This document shows, in pieces, positions 1 to 5,699 of a DNA stretch of 6,189 nt. The notes under the pieces are model-generated. The model saw nothing but the letters and a program-made list of their open reading frames with translations. It was not told the DNA's origin and did no database searches. Position numbers and translations under genes: made by a program. Positions within the stretch are counted from its first letter, which is position 1. Each line of letters begins with the position of its first letter. Location: NCBI GenBank assembly GCA_026991055.1, contig JALXCE010000169.1:1-6189 (forward strand), given 5' to 3'. The stretch comes from Caldifarciminota bacterium (GTDB taxonomy: Bacteria; Hydrothermota; Hydrothermia; B15-G9; WFZT01).

Positions 1-1
1 G

Positions 2-46
2 CTAAAGAGAGAAATCAAAAGGGTGCTGGAGGAAAAGAGGAAATGA
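2..46 (+). CDS. C-terminal end of an unidentified upstream gene (partial)
   Basis: The frame beginning at base 2 reads LKREIKRVLEEKRK and stops at TGA 44-46. The stop overlaps the ATG (43-45) of the next gene in the ATGA arrangement typical of co-translated operon genes. Only 14 residues are visible. They are highly charged and probably helical, and no family can be assigned. The main support is the overlap, which matches the one at 2562-2565. The gene starts outside the window, so the operon promoter does too. Confidence 0.6.
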   Translation, partial: LKREIKRVLEEKRK

Positions 47-2565
47 AAGCTATAATCCTTGCAGGTGGGTTTGGTACGAGGATAAAGCCCTTGACGGTGA
101 ATACTCCCAAACCCATGCTTCCGCTTGTAAACCGGCCCATTCTCGTCCATGTAATTGACCTTTTGAAGAAGCACGGCATTGATGAAGTGCTTATGCTCCT
201 CTACTACTATCCAGACATTATTAAAAATTATTTCGGCGACGGTTCTGAATTTGATTTGAGGGTCGAATATTTTACGCCTGACAGGGATTACGGTACAGCA
301 GGAGCGGTAAGATTCGCTAAAGATTTTGTTGGAAGTGACCGAACACTCATAATCTCCGGGGACCTTTTGACGGATTTTGACCTTAGTTCATTGATCAAGG
401 ACCACATAAACAAAAAGGCCGAAGCCACAATTGGTCTCACAAGGGTCAATAATCCCCTGCAGTTTGGCATCGTCATCACTGATAATGACGGCAGAATCCT
501 AAAGTTTTTAGAAAAACCCACCTGGGGAGAGGTATTCTCAGACACAATAAACACCGGCATTTACGTCTTCGAGCCACAGGTCTTTGATTACATCCCTGAA
601 AACAAAGAGTACGACTTTTCCAAGGATTTATTCCCCTGGATGCTGGAGAAAGGGAAGCCGCTTTACGGTTCTATTTTAACCGGTTACTGGCGAGACATTG
701 GAGATACAGATTCCTACAGATTTGCCCATTACGATGTGTTTGAAGGGAAGGTTCAAATATCGGTTCCAGGCCAGAAGTTAAACCTGATCGGTCGTGACGT
801 CAGAATAGGCGAAGAGGTCTCACTTTCTACAACTGTAAAATTTAAGGGGACGGTGGTACTCGGGAATAACACGAGAGTGAAGGATAACGTTTCCATCAGC
901 AATTCTTCCATTGGCAACAACTGCATCATAGGCGAAAACGTTGTAATTGAGAATTCCATTATCTGGGACAACGTGTTTATTGACGATGGTGCTGTGATAA
1001 AGGGAGCTGTAATTGGCAATAGTGTGAGGATTTCAAAGAATGTGAGAGTCCTTGAAGGAGCAGTTATTGCGGATGAAACCACAGTTGGCAAAGATGCTGT
1101 CATCAAAGAAGGTGTGAAGATATGGCCAAGAAAGATTGTGGAAGAGGGAGCAGTGGTTTCTTCCAATCTTGTATGGGGTGAGAAATGGAGAAAGAGTCTC
1201 TTTGAGGGAGCGAAAGTAATTGGGCTTACCAATATCGAGCTAACTCCCGAATTTGCGGCAAAATTAGGGGCTGCCTATGGCTCTATCTTACCCAAAGATG
1301 CATACGTTTTGATGGGCAGAGATTCTCATCCTGCCTCAAGAATGCTGAGACGTGCCTTTATGGGTGGACTTGCATCAACAGGAGTCCATGTGAGAGACGC
1401 TCAGATGACGCCTGTTCCTGTATTCAGCTACAAACTCCAGATGTTTGGTGAGATTGGAGGGGTATTCTTCAGACAGTCGCAAGATGACCCACCCTCAACG
1501 GAGATCATATTTTTCGATAAAAACGGAATGGAGATTTCACCGGGCACTGCAAAAACTATCGAGCGAATCTTTTTCAGAGAAGATTTCAGGAGAATCCATT
1601 ACAACGAGAGTGGAATCATTCACACCATTCCTCGCATTTTCGATTTTTACAAAGAGGCGTACATAAAATACCTCAACGTTCGTCAGATCAAAAACAGGCA
1701 GTTTAAGCTTGTGATCGACTTTTCACACGGCTCCGTATCACAGTTTTTCCCTGAGATTTTAAATTCCATCGGAGTTGATTTTATCGGGCTGAATGCCTAC
1801 ATTGACACGACAAAGCTTGCAAAACCTGAAGAAGAGGTTCATAGGCATCTTGACCAGCTATCCACCATCTTAAGCTCACTTAAAGTTGATCTTGGATTTT
1901 ATCTCTATCCTTCGGGCACAAAGCTCATACTTGTTGATGAAAAAGGGCGTATTCACAAAGATATTGACCTCCTACTTCTCCTCTCGTGGCTATTTATTGA
2001 AAACTACAAAAATTCCAAAATCGCCGTGCCGAATTACGCTCCCATGATAATTGAAGAATATGCTAAATCAAACGGCGTCAGGGTTGATAGAATTTCGAGC
2101 AATCCAAGGGATATGTTTGAATACGCCCACAGGGAAGATGCCGTATTTGTAGGCTCGGGAGAGGGCGAATTCATAATTCCTGAATTTCATCATGGCCCTG
2201 ATGCCATGTTCACCATTGGTAAAATCCTCGAAATGATCTCAAGCGACTCGATCAAAATTGCGGAGGTTTATGACAGGATTCCACGCACTTCGTTGCTGCT
2301 TGAGAAGTTCTCCTGTCCTGTGGACTTGAAGGGCACAGTTATGAGAATGATGAGCGAGGTGGCAAGGTACGAGAAGGCATCCTTGCTCGATGGAGTGAAA
2401 ATCTTCTATGACGAGGGGTGGGTAATGCTAAGGCCTGACCCTTATAAACCTTACGTTTACCTTTATGTTGAAGGCAAAGACGAGGAAAAGGCGAAGGCGC
2501 TAATGCAGGATTTTAGAGAAAAAGTTCTGACCTGGATCAAAATCGGTAAGAGTGAACAGGAATGA
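43..2565 (+). CDS. Mannose-1-phosphate guanylyltransferase-like sugar nucleotidyltransferase with beta-helix and phosphomannomutase-like domains
   Basis: It probably transfers a nucleotide to a sugar 1-phosphate (GDP-mannose or related NDP-sugar synthesis) in the cytoplasm. Residues 1-235 are a GT-A domain: GGFGTR 8-13, PKPMLPL 22-28, GD with D107 and D111, FLEKP 155-159, NTGIYVF 170-176, and GYWRDIG 214-220 with the metal-binding D218. Residues about 250-375 are hexapeptide left-handed beta-helix repeats (IGNNCIIGENVVI type). Residues about 380-840 resemble phosphomannomutase. The 840-residue length and domain order match the long three-part enzymes known in cyanobacteria and actinobacteria. 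The start is supported by the canonical MKAIILAGG N-terminus and by GGAGG at 28-32. The mutase part looks altered: RQSQDDPP (477-484) stands where TASHNP is expected, and LYPSGTK (621-627) where the DGDxDR metal loop is expected. GSGEGEF (704-710) still resembles a sugar-binding loop. The nucleotidyltransferase class is sure; the sugar and nucleotide are not. Confidence 0.88.
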   Translation: MKAIILAGGFGTRIKPLTVNTPKPMLPLVNRPILVHVIDLLKKHGIDEVLMLLYYYPDIIKNYFGDGSEFDLRVEYFTPDRDYGTAGAVRFAKDFVGSDRTLIISGDLLTDFDLSSLIKDHINKKAEATIGLTRVNNPLQFGIVITDNDGRILKFLEKPTWGEVFSDTINTGIYVFEPQVFDYIPENKEYDFSKDLFPWMLEKGKPLYGSILTGYWRDIGDTDSYRFAHYDVFEGKVQISVPGQKLNLIGRDVRIGEEVSLSTTVKFKGTVVLGNNTRVKDNVSISNSSIGNNCIIGENVVIENSIIWDNVFIDDGAVIKGAVIGNSVRISKNVRVLEGAVIADETTVGKDAVIKEGVKIWPRKIVEEGAVVSSNLVWGEKWRKSLFEGAKVIGLTNIELTPEFAAKLGAAYGSILPKDAYVLMGRDSHPASRMLRRAFMGGLASTGVHVRDAQMTPVPVFSYKLQMFGEIGGVFFRQSQDDPPSTEIIFFDKNGMEISPGTAKTIERIFFREDFRRIHYNESGIIHTIPRIFDFYKEAYIKYLNVRQIKNRQFKLVIDFSHGSVSQFFPEILNSIGVDFIGLNAYIDTTKLAKPEEEVHRHLDQLSTILSSLKVDLGFYLYPSGTKLILVDEKGRIHKDIDLLLLLSWLFIENYKNSKIAVPNYAPMIIEEYAKSNGVRVDRISSNPRDMFEYAHREDAVFVGSGEGEFIIPEFHHGPDAMFTIGKILEMISSDSIKIAEVYDRIPRTSLLLEKFSCPVDLKGTVMRMMSEVARYEKASLLDGVKIFYDEGWVMLRPDPYKPYVYLYVEGKDEEKAKALMQDFREKVLTWIKIGKSEQE

Positions 2566-4259
2566 GAAACATCGTTGAGATAGGGAAGGGCATCTACTGG
2601 ATAGGTGAGAAGGTTTCGGGGTTCATCACAAAAAACTCTTACCTTCTGAAAAACGGGGAGGAAGGGGTTCTTATTGACCCGGGCCTCTATCATAAGTCCC
2701 TGATGATCAGGATTAGAAAAAAGTGGCCCGGCTTAAAGCTCAAATGGATAATTTATCCATCTATAAACTTTGAGCATTATCCGCTGGTCTGGGAACTCAG
2801 TCAGGATGAAATGTTTAAGGATACGAAAATTATCGTTCACAAAGTCCATAAGAAGTTTCTGGAGCCACTTGGATTTAACGATAAATTTCTTTTTATTGAC
2901 GAGCACGAAGAAAAATTTGGGGAGTACCGTTTGAAATTTATTCCAGTTGAGATTCTCAATTTTCCTGGGGCTTTATTTGTGTTTGTCGAACCGAGTAAAA
3001 TACTTGCAACCGGTCCCCTATTTAGCTCTTTTTATAGAAGCGAGGAAATTTTTGCTACCTCGGCTGACTATTTCAGCTTTGTGGATGAATTTCACCAGGG
3101 CAATTTTATAAGCTCCCGGTATCTCTCATACCCCCTTGAAATTATTGAAAGACTCTCGCCTCAAGTAATTGCCCCATCCACTGGCCTGATGTTCAAGGGT
3201 GAGCTTATTAATGAACTTGTGAAGCATTACAGAGAAAATCCCGAAATTGAGGAATCATTTTACGAGGACCTGATTGAAAGGGTCATGGAGATACTGACCA
3301 CAAGCGTAAAAATCACCGATGCCTTACCGAGAATAAAAGAATTACTGAGGGAGACGGTAAATATAAAAAATCTTGGAATCATGACACTTTTCAACCATGA
3401 TTCGCCGAAGCTTATCATCCCCCACAGACACGAAAAGGCCAAACTTGATGACAGGACGTACACAGAGCAGATGGAGCGTATAAAAGTATTTCTCGAGAAA
3501 AGTACTTTTTATAAATGCAAGGGAGATGTCTTCAAAAAGTATCTCGGAGATGGCCACTATTACCTTTTTTCGCTCAAAGACAGAGAACTTTATGGCGCGT
3601 TGATTGTAGTGACCCCTCACGCAATCAGCGAGGATTTGAGGGAGTTTTTTAAGAAACTCAGACCCGCGTTTAGAACTGCTGTTGAACGTGAGGTCATTTA
3701 CGAAAAGCTTTCCATGGAGGTCGAAAAATACAAGGAGCAGGTCTGGTTTGACTCTCTTACGGGTCTTTACAACAAAAACTATCTCATACGTGAGGCTGAC
3801 AGGATATTTGGTAGATATAAGAGATACAGCGAGAATTTCTCGCTGGTAATGATGGATATCGACGATTTTAAAAAGATAAATGACACTTATGGTCACATGG
3901 TTGGCGATATAGTTCTTGAGGATATTGGTAACATTCTACGCAGGTATTCGCGCTCGGCCGACATACTTGTGAGGTTTGGCGGAGAGGAATTTCTCGCTAT
4001 CCTACCGCATACAACATCCTCTGGTGCTTACAGATTTGCCGAAAAGATAAGAACAAAAGTAGAGAGCCATCCAATTCATCTGAAGGAGAAAAGTTTCAAA
4101 GTCACCATAAGTGCCGGTGTTGCAGGTACTGATTTAGTTAAAAACATCAATAGTTTTGATGATCTTTTAAAATTGTCTGACAAGGCCTTATATATGGCAA
4201 AGGGAAAGGGCAAAAACAGAACGGTAGTTTATAGCGATGAAAAGGGCTTTACTTTTTGA
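2562..4259 (+). CDS. Diguanylate cyclase with degenerate metallo-beta-lactamase/ODP-like sensor domain and GAF-like domain
   Basis: It likely makes c-di-GMP from two GTP under control of its N-terminal domains, in the cytoplasm: no signal peptide or membrane segment is visible. Residues 1-225 follow the oxygen-binding di-iron (ODP) metallo-beta-lactamase pattern: NSYLL 25-29, VLIDPG 36-41, ILATGPLF 147-154, IAPSTG 203-208. The iron ligands appear replaced (PSINFEHYP 66-74 for NHTEMDHSG, N133, P152 and T207 at the later His/Asp/His sites). Residues about 247-375 look GAF-like (YYLFSL, then YGALIVVTP). A helical linker leads to the GGDEF domain: DSLTGLYN 397-404, MMDIDDFKKIND 430-441, GGEEF 473-477. 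The active-site loop is intact, and an inhibitory I-site RSAD (464-467) lies five residues before it, so product inhibition is expected. It overlaps the preceding gene by ATGA, which argues for coupling. Cyclase activity is well supported; the signal sensed is unknown. Confidence 0.88.
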   Translation: MRNIVEIGKGIYWIGEKVSGFITKNSYLLKNGEEGVLIDPGLYHKSLMIRIRKKWPGLKLKWIIYPSINFEHYPLVWELSQDEMFKDTKIIVHKVHKKFLEPLGFNDKFLFIDEHEEKFGEYRLKFIPVEILNFPGALFVFVEPSKILATGPLFSSFYRSEEIFATSADYFSFVDEFHQGNFISSRYLSYPLEIIERLSPQVIAPSTGLMFKGELINELVKHYRENPEIEESFYEDLIERVMEILTTSVKITDALPRIKELLRETVNIKNLGIMTLFNHDSPKLIIPHRHEKAKLDDRTYTEQMERIKVFLEKSTFYKCKGDVFKKYLGDGHYYLFSLKDRELYGALIVVTPHAISEDLREFFKKLRPAFRTAVEREVIYEKLSMEVEKYKEQVWFDSLTGLYNKNYLIREADRIFGRYKRYSENFSLVMMDIDDFKKINDTYGHMVGDIVLEDIGNILRRYSRSADILVRFGGEEFLAILPHTTSSGAYRFAEKIRTKVESHPIHLKEKSFKVTISAGVAGTDLVKNINSFDDLLKLSDKALYMAKGKGKNRTVVYSDEKGFTF

Positions 4260-4917
4260 TATAGACGGCACTTTAATCCTCACCGGTGGTGCAGGAGCAA
4301 GGGCTCTCGATAGGGCATTTAAGTATTTGTACGGCCTCGATTACGTTATGGAGAAAATCCATCCTCACGGTAAAACAGACCCGGAGATCGTGAGGGAAAT
4401 CTTCAACAGGAGTCTTGGCCGAGACCCCTCGCATGCGGAAATGGAGAGGGCTTTAAATTTTTATGTGTATTTTCTTAAATTTGAGGTACGGTACGCTTTA
4501 AAATTCCGGGTACTACCTGGGGTGAAAGAACTCCTTGACCGGCTGCAGAATTATGATGAATTTATCGAAGGTCTTGCAACGGGAAATGTGAGAAATGGCG
4601 CACGGGTGAAGCTATCAAGACCCGGTTTATGGCAGTATTTCAAATTCGGCGGATTTGGCTCTGATTCTGAGAATAGGAAGGAAATACTTATTAGTGCTAT
4701 TGAACGTGCCCGCAGGTTGTCGGGAAATTCAGTGAAGGGATTAATCATCGGGGACACCCCGAGAGACGTTTATGCCGCCCATCAGGCTGGCCTGCCGGTC
4801 CTCGCAGTAGCCACCTCTACATACACAATTGACGAGCTGAAAAAAGCAGGCGCCGACTTCACCCTCCCTGATCTATCAAATATTGATGAGGTTTTTAAGG
4901 TATTGAGGAGTTATTAA
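4237..4917 (+). CDS. HAD-superfamily phosphatase, phosphoglycolate phosphatase-like
   Basis: This is a predicted Mg-dependent phosphohydrolase acting through an aspartyl-phosphate intermediate in the cytoplasm. All four HAD motifs are visible: DIDGT 8-12 (nucleophile D8, acid/base D10), T115 in ATGN, K125, and GDTPRD 172-177 (D173, D177). Residues about 15-95 form the helical C1 cap typical of subfamily IA, and 226 residues is normal for Gph/PGMB-type enzymes. The start lies 23 bases inside the end of the cyclase gene with no clear Shine-Dalgarno just upstream, so translation probably depends on coupling. The start is fixed by MKRALLFDIDGT. The substrate cannot be read from sequence: phosphoglycolate, a sugar phosphate and a nucleotide are all possible. 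The nucleotide-sugar neighbour makes a sugar phosphate worth considering, but that is inference. Confidence 0.85.
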   Translation: MKRALLFDIDGTLILTGGAGARALDRAFKYLYGLDYVMEKIHPHGKTDPEIVREIFNRSLGRDPSHAEMERALNFYVYFLKFEVRYALKFRVLPGVKELLDRLQNYDEFIEGLATGNVRNGARVKLSRPGLWQYFKFGGFGSDSENRKEILISAIERARRLSGNSVKGLIIGDTPRDVYAAHQAGLPVLAVATSTYTIDELKKAGADFTLPDLSNIDEVFKVLRSY

Positions 4918-5010
4918 TTCCACTTGAGGTAATATTCGAAATTTCCACGCCTTAGCGTACAAAAAATGCCGTTTAAGAAGTTACTAATACTTAGATTGCT
5001 GTCTATTTAC

Positions 5011-5065
5011 CCGCTCAATGTGCATGCTCAAAGACCAATTTTTGCACATTTTAGCGGAATTTTTT
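5011..5065 (+). terminator. Probable Rho-independent terminator of the operon
   Basis: CCGCT (5011-5015) pairs with AGCGG (5053-5057), and AATGTGCA (5017-5024) pairs with TGCACATT (5043-5050). This gives 13 base pairs with a small internal bulge and an 18-base loop. Six T follow at 5060-5065. It lies about 95 bases after the phosphatase stop on the right strand to end the operon. The long loop and the two A between stem and T tract weaken the call. Confidence 0.45.
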
Positions 5066-5075
5066 CCCCTCCATC

Positions 5076-5098
5076 GTGTGAAGTTTACTGCTTCACGC
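5076..5098 (+). other. Short stem-loop
   Basis: GTGTGAAG (5076-5083) pairs with CTTCACGC (5091-5098): 8 pairs including one G-T wobble, with a 7-base TTTACTG loop. It comes just after the candidate operon terminator and has no T tract, so it may be a 3' RNA structure or chance. Confidence 0.3.
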
Positions 5099-5137
5099 TC
5101 AAAACAAACAAAGAGCATTCTGAATTCGAAAGGATTT

Positions 5138-5195
5138 TTCAAGATGTGACCCCTCACCTAACCTCTCCCCGCAAAGAATTTATGCGGGGGGGAGG
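5138..5195 (+). repeat. Hairpin repeat unit A
   Basis: The unit begins TTCAAGATGTGACCCC and carries a C-rich arm (5162-5173) and a G-rich arm (5183-5195) pairing over about 12 positions with one bulged G, around a 9-base AT-rich loop. Bases 5138-5172 align with unit C (5462-5497) well beyond the palindrome, including TTCAAG, an AYGTRA block and CCCTCACC. This shows common descent rather than a chance hairpin. It resembles small non-autonomous palindromic repeats (REP or MITE-like), but the family is not known to me. Confidence 0.6.
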
Positions 5196-5251
5196 AAGTT
5201 ATGTGTGGAAGTACGTGACAAATTTCTGACAAACTCGGTCCGGGATTAACT

Positions 5252-5276
5252 GCACTCAAAGGGTGCCTCTTTTTTT
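5252..5276 (+). terminator. Possible Rho-independent terminator
   Basis: GCACTC (5252-5257) pairs with GGGTGC (5261-5266) over six pairs, one of them a wobble, with an AAA loop. CTC and then seven T (5270-5276) follow. The stem is short, but its position and T tract are typical. No gene lies directly upstream, so it would act on read-through from the operon or on an unseen transcript. Confidence 0.4.
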
Positions 5277-5326
5277 GCAAGCAGGGCTTGTACCTAAAAA
5301 TGGTCCTGAACAATAGAAATCTTCTC

Positions 5327-5347
5327 CTCGCAAGCTTCACTTGCGGG
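5327..5347. other. Stem-loop
   Basis: CTCGCAAG (5327-5334) pairs with CTTGCGGG (5340-5347): eight pairs including one wobble, with loop CTTCA. It is not followed by a T tract and does not share the flanks of the four repeat units. Function unknown. Confidence 0.35.
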
Positions 5348-5394
5348 TTAAAATGCTACCTATCCCCGCGCTTTGGAAGTAGGGCAAAAAACTT

Positions 5395-5452
5395 TCCCTC
5401 CCCCACGCTCTGCGTGGGGGAGGGATTAAAGGGAGGGGGCATTCCGCTTGAA
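5395..5452 (-). repeat. Hairpin repeat unit B (inverted)
   Basis: A perfect 14-base-pair stem, 5395-5408 with 5412-5425, closes a TCT loop. Read on the minus strand, the unit starts with TTCAAG (complement of 5447-5452), continues through a CCCCCTCCC block and ends in the hairpin. This is the same order as units A and C, so the unit appears to be a family member in opposite orientation. Confidence 0.5.
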
Positions 5453-5461
5453 ATTAAAAAA

Positions 5462-5510
5462 TTCAAGACGTAAACCCTCACCCCGACCCTCTCCCGCAAG
5501 CGGGAGAGGG
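5462..5510 (+). repeat. Hairpin repeat unit C
   Basis: It begins TTCAAGACGTAAACCC, continues with a CCCTCACCCC block and ends in a perfect palindrome, CCCTCTCCCGC (5487-5497) with GCGGGAGAGGG (5500-5510). The left half aligns closely with unit A. It stands head to head with unit B: CTTGAA 5447-5452 and TTCAAG 5462-5467 face each other across nine AT-only bases. Confidence 0.6.
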
Positions 5511-5539
5511 AGAATAATGGATTTTAATTGAAAAAAATT

Positions 5540-5588
5540 ATGTAACCCCATTCCACCCCAGCCCTCCCTTCCCGAAGGGAAGGGAGGG
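5540..5588 (+). repeat. Hairpin repeat unit D
   Basis: It begins ATGTAACCCC (compare ATGTGACCCC in unit A) and ends in a perfect 12-base-pair stem, CCCTCCCTTCCC (5562-5573) with GGGAAGGGAGGG (5577-5588), loop GAA. The TTCAAG of the other units is absent, so this is a more diverged member. Its right end lies about 50 bases before the insertion sequence. Confidence 0.5.
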
Positions 5589-5683
5589 AGTTCTATAAGC
5601 GCTTAAGCCAGCAATGATGAAATTGTCCCGTCCTGATATATGTTTACAGTACAACTCCCCACGTGGATGATTATAAAACTCTT

Positions 5684-5692
5684 AAAGGAGGT
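5684..5692 (+). promoter_or_regulatory. Strong ribosome-binding site of the transposase gene
   Basis: AAAGGAGGT matches the full anti-Shine-Dalgarno complement and stands 7 bases before the ATG at 5700. It fixes the start of a frame that has no stop inside the window. Confidence 0.8.
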
Positions 5693-5699
5693 CACTTCT

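Larger units (their letters stand above)
4918..5640. other. Gene-free, repeat-rich intergenic region
   Basis: No reading frame here has a ribosome-binding site together with a protein-like composition. The short open frames cross the hairpin repeats and look accidental. The region holds two terminator-like hairpins (5011-5065, 5252-5276), two lone stem-loops (5076-5098, 5327-5347) and four related C-rich/G-rich hairpin repeat units between 5138 and 5588. The first 90 bases after the phosphatase stop show nothing recognisable. A small palindrome, TAAGCGCTTA, lies at 5596-5605. Confidence 0.7.

Noticed and set aside
1..42. Upstream extension of the nucleotidyltransferase frame
   Set aside because: The frame is open to base 1 but has no start codon there. 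MKAIILAGG at 43 is the standard N-terminus and overlaps the upstream stop.
753..1232. 159-codon minus-strand open frame
   Set aside because: It is antisense to the hexapeptide beta-helix repeats. The repetitive coding pattern keeps the opposite frame open, and the sense frame has clear domain motifs.
3342..3896. 184-codon minus-strand open frame
   Set aside because: It is antisense to the GAF-like and GGDEF parts of the cyclase, whose sense motifs are unmistakable; no start signal.
4966..5229. 87-codon plus-strand open frame in the intergenic region
   Set aside because: It has no ribosome-binding site before the ATG, crosses the terminator-like hairpin and repeat unit A, and its translation matches no family I recognise.
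5158..5340. 60-codon minus-strand open frame
   Set aside because: It runs through repeat unit A and the T-tract terminator. Its composition is set by the repeats and there is no start signal.
5288..5473. 61-codon plus-strand open frame
   Set aside because: It covers repeat unit B and the CTTGAA/TTCAAG centre, and has no ribosome-binding site.
5138..5588. CRISPR array
   Set aside because: The repeat units differ in sequence, spacing and orientation, and there are no uniform spacers or cas genes.
5596..5605. TAAGCGCTTA palindrome as an operator
   Set aside because: A single 10-base palindrome with no promoter nearby is too weak to call a site.
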